Origin: Centroberyx gerrardi | Taxonomy: Eukaryota > Chordata > Actinopteri > Beryciformes > Berycidae | Length of the DNA: 64,000 nucleotides | Direction of reading: 5' to 3' | Assembly (NCBI RefSeq): GCF_048128805.1 | Contig: NC_136016.1 | Span: forward strand, 12,826,676 to 12,890,675 | In this document: positions 52,585 through 63,150 of the stretch, one piece after another | Layout: each line of letters opens with the position of its first letter | How positions within the stretch are numbered: position 1 is the stretch's first letter | Program-made: the position numbers and the translations under genes | Notes under the pieces: model-generated | Seen by the model: the letters and a program-made list of their open reading frames with translations, nothing else | The model's database searches: none | Told to the model about the DNA's origin: nothing

Positions 52585-55500
52585 GCAGTTGTGGTCAGTA
52601 AATCACTGGAAAGATATGCTAACAAATCAAAAGCAATAAAAAAAGTCAATGCTATTGGTGTGAGAGTGAAGGCAGTTTTACAATTGAGTCCAGGTCCAGG
52701 TTTCCAGATCCAAGCAGAACAGGTCCAACTCTTCGGTTTCCTGGAAACAATCAAGTGTATGTGTATTAGTAAAAGTAAGCCTTTTTTAGAGTTAGGAAAT
52801 TCTAACCCCTCCAGGCAATCACTATAAAAGTGTTGTCATTATAGTATTTTCTGAAGATTACCATTTCAGTGGCACCACCTTGGTCATGTAAGCCATAAGA
52901 TGTATCATTATAGTGAAAATTACATTTTATGCCAGAGAAAAAACATCTAATTATTTCTTTAATTCCTATTTGATCACTATAAGCGTATAGATACTGCTTT
53001 CCCATTCATATGGTCAGAGATACATGGCGGTGTAGCCAAACGCTCAGCAATGTCAAGCCAACTCACCAGGCCACCCGAGATGAAACCTTTGTTCCCCAGA
53101 AGAGCACTGGCATGGCAGCCTCTGGGCGCCGGGGCAGGACCCTGATCAAAACAAAGAGGGACACACTGCATTGATGCCCTTCCATGTGGTAACTGCATCA
53201 GCCAAATCCCATTTTAACACAAGACACTAAGACTGGACACTTAAATTATGTGACCAGCTGAAATCACAGGACATCAAACTTATGCAGCTATCATAGCAAG
53301 AGTCTGAGATCAACAGATTAAAATGTTTTGCCCTCCATTGTATTTTTTTTTTCATTGGCAGAAATGAATTATAATCACATACAGGAAACACAACAGTGAC
53401 ATGTTATTGGACATGCCTCTTGTAATGTACAGAAAAGTATTATCAAGAACCGGCTATGGACTTTCCATTATTCAAAATGGTAACCTGCACAGTGGCATCC
53501 AGCATAAGAACTACTAGCAACTACTACAACTACTAGCCTGCTTCTATCAATCAAATTGCTTAGGCAGAAAATCATGTTGTTCTACTCACCTGAGTTTCTG
53601 GCACACTCCATGTGGCAGTATGTGTGTCAAAAACACTGACTTCGTTGTTCCAGCCCCAGCACCTAAATAACGTGTTCCCAATCACTGTCTAAAGGGTGAT
53701 GATGTGTGATTATGATTTCCAAAACAAAATATATGCCAAGATCATATGCTAAAGTACAATATAATGACCAAACTTCATATGTCAAAGTATAATATGATTA
53801 CCAAAGTATTTCAAGAAGCATGCATACGCCAGATAACACCAAAACTACCATGGAATAAAACAATGACAGACTATCGGTTGATATGGCTCCAAGATATACA
53901 TGAGAACAAAATGCTGTTGTGTTGTAGTATTATTTACCCAGGATGTCTCTTCCACGACGAAGCTAGACGATGAAGTGTTGCGTACCTCCCCTATGGTCTT
54001 ACAGCCATACCCTCCAAAGTAGATTAGTCTGCACCAAAGAAACAAGGATACATAATTTCTCCTTCACCATTTCACACAACACTACTTTAACCACACAAAA
54101 CAGTGTGAAAACTAGAGAACATGAGGTGAAATCCACTGTAAAAGGACTCTCTTGATTCAGTGCAATGTGGAAATTTGCAAGATCAAAAGAGTTGTCATGT
54201 TATTATTAAAGATTTTCTCAATGCTGCAGACGGGGAAATCCCTCCAAAACCCTCAACTAATTTCTTGGGTCATGGCTAAAAACATTAAATTCCAAAACAT
54301 CTCCTCTTTATCTCCTCCTGTTGAGGTGCGAGTTGTTCGTTAGCATGCAAAATGACCAATTCCTCAGGTATGAGGGTGAAAAGCCTGCTCTCGCTGGGGC
54401 GTGAGCGATTAAATGGCTCGGCTGGAGCTCATTGTTAGGTGTGGATGGGGGGGGGGGAGGAAACGACGATTGTGCACACAGACAGGCGGGAATACAGGCA
54501 TTCAGACAGACAGCTGACCTGTCTCTGTGTACCCAGCAGGAGTGTTTGTTTCGCGGTGAGGGCGTAGTTCCTCTGGCGTCGGTCACTCTCTTCCATGTGT
54601 AGCACGGCTCCGTGAGGTCAACGCTGAACAGCTGCAAACAGGAGCGTAGATAAACACAACAGTTCATACAGCCAAACTAAGGGACATCTGCATTAGCCGA
54701 GCATTATAACATGGCCGTCCATTATTGTTGGTGAGGCCCTGAATCACTAAGGCCAACATTTAACTGGAAAAAGCACAAAAATTCCAGACTTTCCTTAAAT
54801 GAAGCACAGCAGAAAAGGAAAAATATGTTTCCTGCATGTAAAAAAAAATGTTATGCTAAAGAGGAAGCTGTAATCCTACTCGATTTCAGTCGAAATTCAT
54901 TGAAGTTGGCTCTATGAAATATTGAGCATTACATCTAACTCTCTGCTTGTGCTTCTGCTTCAGAATGCCCTTTCATTTCTGAGGTGAACACTGATGTGTG
55001 GACTTGTTACCGTTTGATAAGGAATGATAATGATACAGCAAGGCGCCTCATTCACAGCTCACATTGCGACCAATTTTTGCACACATTTCATTGCCAACTC
55101 TCCCTTTCCACACGCTGCATGCTGCTGTTTTTGTATCTGTCTCCGCCTTGCCAGCCAATCTCAAGTTACAGCAAGTTCTGCATTTCACAGACAGCTTTCA
55201 TATCAATATGCGGCCATGAAAAAAAACAAGAAACACGTCAGGCAACATTCATGTCCTTATCCCACATTCTCATCAGCGCTTAGTGATTCCTAAGAGCAGA
55301 GTCAGGGACAGCTGGTTTTACAAGCAGCCTGGGGCAACTCACATCGTTGGTGTATCCAATGGGGTCGCATCCCGCAAAGATGTAGAGCGTGTTGTTGACA
55401 TAAGAGCCACAGAAGCCCGATAGCTGTGAGGGCAAATCCCCGGTAATCTCCCTCCGCTCCCTGACACACACACACAGAGGAAGGAGGAGGAGAGAGAGAG

Positions 55501-57039
55501 CAAGTTGGACACACATGTAAAGGTAAAACTCAGTGATGGTGGGGCTGGCTTTAGTAAGAGCTCCCCTCTTTCTCACCGTGAAAGTCGAACCGTAAAACTA
55601 GAAGAGACAGCAATAACATAGCTAGTAGCTGGAGTTTCATTTTGAGTTAAAGCAATCTTTGTTGATCATGTGCAGGTATAACACAATCAAAGAAGATCTG
55701 GATTTATGATCCTAAGCCAATTGCTTCATGAAAAGTCAGAGGCTATTGGTTTCCAATTTGCTACTGATTCCTCTGAAACCCTATTCTTTGGTCTTCATGA
55801 AGTTTAAATCCCACTGGTATGCTAGAGGAAGTTACAGTATCTTGTTTGTATCCATTTTAAGGAACTTGATGAAATAAACATGCTGTACTGCCACAGATTA
55901 GATGTCAACCCGACACAGCGTGTGTCTCAGCTGATAGAACGACCTGATCTTACCAAGCCCCGCTGTCCAAATTACAGAGCCATATCTCATCGCTGGGCAA
56001 CACCACGTCATTTCCAGCAACAACCTGTCAGGAAACAAAGACAAGATATACCATCATATGACACTTAGCCTACATCTTAACAAGTTACTGGGAAATTTAT
56101 TAGCAAAGGAAAAAGTCACCCTAGTGAATTAAATTATATTCTGTCAATGGTCCTGGGTAGTGTAAACTTTATTAACATTAACCAATTTCCCCAAAGAAAC
56201 AATTAAAGTTTCATCTCTTAAGAACAAAGCCCATGATGCCATCCAACACTTTCTAGAGCTGCTTTCTGGAGCAGCACAGTGCCGAGAGGCATTTTTGTAT
56301 GTTTTCTGGTTAAAAACTGTTAGTGCTACTGTGAAGTAATGTTCATTTGGTGGTAAAACCTCAAACAAATGTACACAAGTAAATGTCATTCATGGTCAAT
56401 ACTCAAGAGTATCTTGGTGACATCAAAGTCTGGCTGTAGTCTTGGTTATACAGTGTTGTTCATATACTTTTTTGCAGAATGTAGCCTAAATTATGTCTTA
56501 GACAATTCTGGGGTCACGCTAAAACTTGTTCCTTAGCAATTAAAGCTTCAATGGCGGCTCCTTGAGTGCCACTGGCTTAACAGTGGGGTTTTCCCATTCA
56601 ACAGCTGGTCACCATTGTTCTCTATGAACATTTATGCAGATACACCAATGTAAACCTTTAAAAAAGAACTATAATCAATGTTAAATTTTAGAATGACACT
56701 ATACAAATCACAGCCAAACTAGGCCTATATGTCGTTATAGGAATATCGTAGTGATGCCATAGGAGTTAAGGTCACCATCAACTTCCTATGGGAATATCAG
56801 CCGCCAGTGACTTCTCATTAGGATAATGGAGAATTTAAAAGGCACGAGACTAATGGCATTTATCTCGTGACATCATTCCCGGGGCTCTTGGCAGACTCCT
56901 CTAACCCACCGAGGTATAATTATGTAGCGACGTGTCTTACCTGGTAACCCCCCCAAACATATAGGATGTTGTCGTCTATAAACGCCGTGTGGTTGCTTCT
57001 CTCCAGCCCGCTCATCTCGTCGCGGCTCTCAACATCCAT
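49065..57039 (-). CDS. Kelch domain-containing protein, KLHDC1/KLHDC2 type
   Basis: KLHDC1 and KLHDC2 are substrate receptors of CUL2 ubiquitin ligases that read C-terminal degrons. Thirteen exons on the minus strand: 57039-56941, 56024-55954, 55460-55343, 54631-54519, 54028-53938, 53688-53590, 53141-53067, 52740-52682, 52527-52415, 52073-52001, 51403-51319, 50419-50340 and 49200-49065. GT-AG throughout, continuous frame, 403 residues (human proteins about 406). Kelch blades are visible: LYVWGGYQ, LYIFAGCDP, LIYFGGYG, GFISGG, LFLFGGLGTD and DVVVFGG, with RLWHTAC and GRSMHTLTP as in both relatives. The C terminus has a BC-box fit (SLSRLCEDFI) and a Cul2-box-like LPPRL, so Elongin B/C-CUL2 assembly is inferred. 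IFQTQPYSL and the final IGK resemble KLHDC1 most. The region aligned with the degron-binding arginines of KLHDC2 differs. It may be a fish-specific paralogue, hence no symbol. For exon 6 the acceptor at 53688 was chosen because it restores phase. Confidence 0.9.
50901..50944. repeat. 22-bp tandem duplication
   Basis: GTYGAGTCCATGTGTGAAAT unit (22 bp) present twice with one mismatch, inside an intron of the KLHDC-type gene. Confidence 0.85.
52545..52580. repeat. (CA)n microsatellite near an acceptor
   Basis: Reads as (TG)n on the coding minus strand, 18 bases upstream of the exon starting at 52527 of the KLHDC-type gene. Confidence 0.9.
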
Positions 57040-58335
57040 CTCAGACCTGGTGACTGACTGAACAGTAGTGCGGGACCTCAACCCGACAAAAAAACACTGT
57101 TTACTTTAACCACTACAGCGGGGAATGCTAACAGGAAACCCTAGACCGGGGGCAGACCTGCCTCTGCCCAGGCTGAAGAAGGAAAAGCCGACTGGAGTAT
57201 TTGCGAAACGTGTTTTTCAGGCTTGAAGCCCCTGGGGCGTCGGGACTGGTTTGCTTTACTCCTCCCAGTAGCATTCAACCTGTTGTTATGCAAGTTAACC
57301 TCAGGCCACAGGCAAACCATGATGACACACTGTACACAGGCAGGGATGGAGAGGGGGGTGAACCCGCTTAACTCAATTTACCCACCTGTGGAGTGAGGAG
57401 CGTTAATCCACCTTTTAGGGCTGGCTAACATACAGTACATGTTTATGATGTGACATTCATAGTTTTCACCATTAAACTAATCTGAGTTATAGTTTACCCA
57501 CCTTTTTATTTACTACTGGGACTACATGAATTAATTTACAATAATCACACTATTTTGGCCTACATTTGGTAAAGTGAAAGTGTGTGAGGTAGTTGCATGC
57601 TCTGCAATCAACAGCTTCTGTACCATCAAATGGCAATGGATAATCTATATATTTAAATTTACACCTTACAATATAGGCTACTCTATTAGAGCAGAACACT
57701 TAAGTAGGGTTTGGGTACAACAAATGGCAGTGGTGTATTGGTAACTTGTAAGGTGGGTAAACTTTGACAGTTGGTGATCATAAGGCAACTAAGATGAAGA
57801 AAAATAATAATTATTTTATTTATTTGTGAAAACCTCACATCTGTGTAACTTTCATCAATTTGACACTACTTACTATACTATGAATTTCACATCAGGAATG
57901 TTTATGTCAGCCTATAAAGGTGGATAAACACTAGGCCTACTTCATAAATTAAAAGGGCGGTAAACTGTTTTTAGGTGTGTCTTCCCTCCACTACATCCTT
58001 GATAGGATTATAACTGGCAAAATGTCCACTCTTTCCCTTTGCTGCCAAATTAAAGAGAGGAAATCCTCAACAATAGGCCTTTTTCTTTTTTTTTTTTTTG
58101 TTTGAAACACATCCACCCTAATCTTGTAGAGGATTCTTTATTTGTAAAGTTTGGCTCGGACGACAGCTTCTCCCAAAAAAATACTGCTCAGCTTGATTTG
58201 TGAGGCAGTTTTCTGACACTCAGAAGGTCTGTAGGATGAGAGAGTGCAGCTTTAAGAACATCCCACCTGAGGCTTGTCATCTTAATGAAAAACTGATTGG
58301 CTCAGTAGGACCAGTGGTACCATGTAGACCTTTTG

Positions 58336-58557
58336 CACAGCAGTCATTTTGACGTGTCATAGCAGAGTAAACACAGGTGTAACTAATAACATTAATGATG
58401 GTTCCATTCCATTTAGGTGTTCCAGTGACAGGGCCTGGTGTTGTGCATGCTGGCTCACTGGAATGCACTGGAACACCTAAATGGAATGGAACCATCATTA
58501 ATGTTATTAGTTACACCTGTGTTTACTCTGCTATGACACGTCAAAATGACTGCTGTG
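58336..58557. repeat. perfect 92-bp inverted repeat with 38-bp loop
   Basis: 58336-58427 is the exact reverse complement of 58466-58557 over all 92 positions checked by hand. The 38-base spacer begins ACAGGGCCTGG and contains TCACTGGAATG, a partial second copy of the arm end. There are no terminal transposon motifs, target duplication or coding capacity. Confidence 0.97.
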
Positions 58558-58597
58558 TGTCAAACAACAGGCTTTTACTGTATCTCATATCCATACA

Positions 58598-58642
58598 TAT
58601 GCCATTTGGTAGACACTTTATCCAAAGAGCCTTACAGTATCA
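58598..58642. repeat. dispersed fish repeat motif (CATTTGGTAGACACTTTATCC)
   Basis: ATGCCATTTGGTAGACACTT followed by TATCCAAAGAGCCTTACAGT is a diverged copy of a motif very common in teleost DNA. It lies 40 bases right of the foldback. Confidence 0.5.
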
Positions 58643-59225
58643 TGAGTGCATGTATTTTTAATCAATTCAAAGAGCTATATTTTGTTGTCATATTTGTGTA
58701 TCTTGTAGTGTAATTAAGTCGTTTTTGTTACCTTTGCAGCCAAGTACAACTGCAAAAAAAAAGTGACCAAAACTCTTGGCTTGACTCCAACAATGAATCA
58801 AAATAATCACTCTGCTAAATGACGATGATCATTATAGGATATTTCACCCATTTGAAAACCATCATTTACATAGTGTTGTTTTTATTAAGCTGACATATAG
58901 AGACAATATAATATATAATGTAGTCGTCACAAGCACTCATAACAGAGGAAACGATCAGGACAGCAGCCTTCCTTTCATGTTTCCATCCAGCAGTTCTATA
59001 CACAAATATAATGACAACTGGGTGAAATATTGATAATCAAAATCAATTCTATCAACCTTTAATAGATTTGCATTTGCATTGTCTGTAAGGCCAGTATTTT
59101 GAGTTATAGTGACAGGTGTGAGAGATTATTTTCTATCTAATCTATCTGTATTTAATATGTCCAAATAAATACCAGCTTTAAGAATCAAATACAAACATGC
59201 TCCGACCAGTGAGATTCATAGAAAT

Positions 59226-59231
59226 TTTATT
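59226..59231 (-). terminator. polyadenylation signal of the coiled-coil gene
   Basis: Minus-strand AATAAA 50 bases beyond the stop codon at 59281, implying a very short 3' untranslated region. Confidence 0.6.
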
Positions 59232-59280
59232 AGATAAAAAAAATAAAGTTGATTGAGGATGAGGGAGGGCGTCATATGAG

Positions 59281-61585
59281 TCAGATGGGAGGTAAGTGGC
59301 CATAGTCCACGTAGCAGTAAGGCTGTATTAAAAAGCGCGCGGTGCTCCAGAGCGTGTTGAAGGAGAAAAAGTCTGAGTTTTCTCCACAGCATCGAGACGC
59401 CGCAGAGGCAAAAACACCAAGAGGGACGAGGAAGCCGAGGGTGAAAGTTCCTGCTTTCAGGGCTCCTATTGCCAGGCTCTTTACACAACTACGCCACCAT
59501 CTGTATACACACACACGCACACACACGCACACACACGCACACACACGCACACGTTAAGATGAGATGGAGATACCAGAAGCAGAGGGAAGATAGTGAATGG
59601 ACAAGATAGGAAGAAAGAGAGAATCTAAGTGCAAATAAGATACATAACCCAATCAGTAAAAGGTCCCAAGGCAGAAAATCTATCCCATGTAAATATAATC
59701 TTCTGACAGTTATAGGACAATTTGAATAGATCTTGTCCCAAAGCCTATCAGAGCTTCTTACGATGTGAAACCTGAGTACCTTTTGGTCTGAACCTTGACA
59801 GGCGGACTCTCCAGCTCCATCTTATGTCTTTTCTCCTCAGCCTCAGTGCTTTCCTAAGTGGACAGAGTGCTACAGTAAAGATCTGACCTATTTCCACACT
59901 TCAGAGATCACTAACGTCCTAATTTACACATCTACAGCCACATAGCAGCTTCCTGACCAGCCCTGAACCTGGGCTTTGTAGTGGAGCGCTCTAGTGGTCA
60001 ACTTGTGGAGGTACAAGTTAACCACAGGGTAATAAAACTATCATTTGTTCTCCATTCTTTCTGGTTCAGTGGTCTAAAAACAGGGTGAAGGGGGCAATGC
60101 ATGTGTCTTGATGTCTACTATGCACCTTTATTGGTAGAAAAAGCACTGCCTCAACTACGTGTGCTGATAAAATGAAAAAGCAGGGCGCATGACACAAATT
60201 TTGTATCCATAACAACGATAGATGCATGATTCAGCTGGTGATGACGTTTGGTTTACACTGTAAAATAAATGCAGGTTGTATTCATGGTATTCTGTTACAT
60301 CACTGATTGTAATAAATTAATGGGTGATTACAATCAAATGACAAACAGCCAATGAGCTGTGTAAAGCGCCATATTGGTAGGAAATGCATGTGACATCATG
60401 GGAATACTGTGAATAAACAAAGAATAGATACATGCATGCATGTTGTATGTAGGCTACCGCTGGTTTGGGTTTCTGTGTATTTTACAGAGTGCTTGTACTG
60501 GCTTTGGCGATGGAGGCAGAGGAGGCAGAGTAGCCAGAAGAGGTCAGTCAAACTGTTAGCTGACTATGTGAAACTCCGCCTCAATCTTTGTTGTGATTGG
60601 GCTGTTCCCCGCTATAATTAAAGTAAAAAAAGTGAACGCACCCTGACTCACCACAGCTGAAGAGGCCAGGAGCTCCATTTCCTCTGCAAAGGACAGGGGC
60701 CGTCCATAACCTCCTGCCATAAAGTCATCCAGTCCAGCACTGGAAACCAATAGTAGCCATATGAGTGAAAACAGAGGAGTTAGCGTGCATGTACTTGTAT
60801 TTAGCTACAAGATGAAGAATCACTAATAAACCTGCACTGCGATGCAGAGTGTTTAGCTTACCATGAGGTGTCGTCCTGCCTGACCTCTAGCTGGTTCTTA
60901 GCTTCCTGTATCCTCAGCCTGAGGTCCTGCAGGAGAGACAGGAGAACAGACAGGAAAACAGACGTAAACAGGTCCTAAACCAAACAAGGCCTTCACCTGA
61001 CTATGGCCAATAGCAGGGTTACTACATGCATGTAAACACAGGCATGATGCACATTTCCACCCTGAATAGTTGTTCCTGCACTGGAGTGTAAACTTGTAAA
61101 TCCGTAAGCTGCAAACATCTGTTAAACTGAAAATCTGTCATTAGCCAACATAATGAGAATTCTTTCAAGCCCACAGGAGCTTTGTATTGCATGATGAAAA
61201 CACTGTATCTTTAATCTTCAATATGTTCGACATGTTGTATTTTTATCTATATTCTATTGTTTGCTGATGCAATGAGCGTATTTATCCCCAGGGATCATTT
61301 AAGTTTCAACTTATGTTATTACTTGTTATTTATGTAATGAATAATTTTAGAGTCCAGGACCTACAAACCTGTTCAGAATGCATCCTATAATGTCAAATGT
61401 TCTTGGCAGTAAATCTGGTTTAAAAAAGGGTTGCTTTTCTTCATGTCTGAAATGTGACTTTTGGGAGTGTTGTTTTTTTTTTTTTAATCGGATGATGACG
61501 AGTGTATCTGAATGTCCCTACCTTTACAATGTCGGAAGATTCTTGTTTTGATTCCTCCAAGTGCCTCAACTGCAAGTTTTGCTAT

Positions 61586-61620
<35 letters not shown>

Positions 61621-62792
61621 GCACACACACCAAACATTAGTGTTTCAAAATGTTGAACGATATTACAACATTCACTGACTTCTGCATGATCTGAATGCTG
61701 AAATATAAAGAGAAAGATTCAGTTCTATCAGAAAATCTCTTTGAGTGTTTGATCCGGCACTGCTTGACACTTGACACTTGTTCCCCTGTTCCTACCTGAT
61801 GGAGAACATCATCCCTATTCTTCAGCTCTAGCTGAGACTCTTCCATTTCGGACTAAAGAAACACACAACATAACAAATCAGAAACCGACTGATTATGTTA
61901 AATGACTTGACAGCTGGCTGAAAGCTGTGCAGATAACCAGAGAGAGAGAGAATGAACTTGAGCTCCAAGTGGAAGACATGGTGTTACCTGAAGGGTTTGC
62001 AGTGCAGCTCTGAGGCTGCAGATGTTTATCTTGTTCTGGTCTCTCTGGTGCTGCAGGCTGTTCAGCTAAAGACAACCAAGTCAGAATGTGGAAAGAACAC
62101 ACAGCATTTTTACGTTTCTATCACACTTCTGAACTGAAATACTGGTTGCCACAGAGCTGATAAACAATGATGTGCAGGCAGAAAGGTTTACTTCTAAAAG
62201 GTAACAGACGTCGTACCTCAGCAATGAGCTTCTTATTCCGCTCCCTCGCAATGTTTTGTTCATTCTCCTGCACAAAACAAAAACAAGATGAGGGGTCATC
62301 AGCAGATATTTTTAATTACATTGATTAATTAATTACATTAATGGTATGATACCTGTGTATCTGTGTGTCTACCACAGATCTATCTTAAAAGCCCTGGTGT
62401 CATTATTACTCATTGAAAATTATGAGAAAGTAATGAGGAAAAGAAAGTGTTTAATGAAAAATAACAAAAGTCATAAAACTTGCTGCTTCAAGTCGCTGTC
62501 ACTGAGAGCAGAGCAAGTTAAAGGTATTTGAAACAAGAGGACACACAGCCTTTCTCTGGGTGAGAGTTTGACTAATGTGCCAGCTTGATGAGTATGCAGC
62601 AGAATATGACTAATTGTTTGACAAGAGTCATAAAAGGACAAACTAAGGGAGCGAGGGAATTTCTGGTCACCCACCCATTTTTGGATCTCCTTTTCATCGA
62701 GTTTGTTAATATGGTGTTGCTCAGCTAGGAGGGTCCTGACCCTGCAAAGCTCCACTTCTACCTGCTCTTCATCGCTGATGCACTTCTGCAGG
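59281..62792 (-). CDS. coiled-coil, tail-anchored protein with KASH-like C terminus (3' part)
   Basis: Minus-strand exons: 62792-62675, 62267-62217, 62065-61988, 61852-61796, 61569-61522, 60926-60862, 60739-60652, 59853-59780 and 59500-59281. They join in one frame for about 265 residues; earlier exons lie beyond the right edge. The N-terminal two thirds is charged heptad-like coiled coil (for example DEEQVEVELCRVRTLLAEQ, ENEQNIARERNKKLIAE, LRHLEESKQESSDIVK). A linker with GRPLSFAEEMELLASSAV follows. Then a basic RWWR flank precedes a hydrophobic segment (ALKAGTFTLGFLVPLGVFAS) and a tail of about 39 residues ending YGHLPPI. A coiled coil, single C-terminal membrane anchor and short lumenal tail ending in a proline pair is the KASH-protein plan, as in KASH5/CCDC155 or LRMP. 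KASH5-type is my best guess, but the last four residues are LPPI, not the usual PPPX. Membership is inferred. Confidence 0.7.
59507..59553. repeat. ACACACGCAC repeat near an acceptor
   Basis: Four to five tandem 10-bp units. On the minus strand it is a TG/CG tract ending six bases before the acceptor TATACAG|A of the last exon of the coiled-coil gene. Confidence 0.9.
61588..61631. repeat. (CA)n microsatellite near an acceptor
   Basis: Reads (TG)n on the minus coding strand, about 18 bases upstream of the exon starting at 61569. Confidence 0.9.
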
Positions 62793-63150
62793 CTGGGGAT
62801 AAACAAACAGATCTACAAGTTCCTGACAGATTATCCACCACAGTGTTAAACCACTGGATCAAAACACTACTGCTCACTTGAAAAGACGACACTGCTGTCA
62901 GATCATTTGTAAATGAAGGCAAAATAATCACAGAGATGTTTTAGTGTGAGTTATTGGTTTGAAATAATGGAGCAAATATTTAATCTAATTCTAACTTATA
63001 TTTTATTACTGAAAAATATTAATTTTGATTTGCATCTGTTCACATATAGCCTGGCCTGCTCACTGAAATGCACTGAAATGTCTGCTGGTAATGGAACAGG
63101 TAATCACAACTTGAACATGCAATACATACTCATTGAGCATGTAGTGATCA

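Larger units (their letters stand above)
57040..59225. other. intergenic region between the KLHDC-type and coiled-coil genes
   Basis: No gene supported. The first 250 bases are GC-richer and probably hold the TATA-less promoter of the minus-strand KLHDC-type gene. The large perfect foldback and a fish dispersed-repeat motif lie in the right half. Confidence 0.5.
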
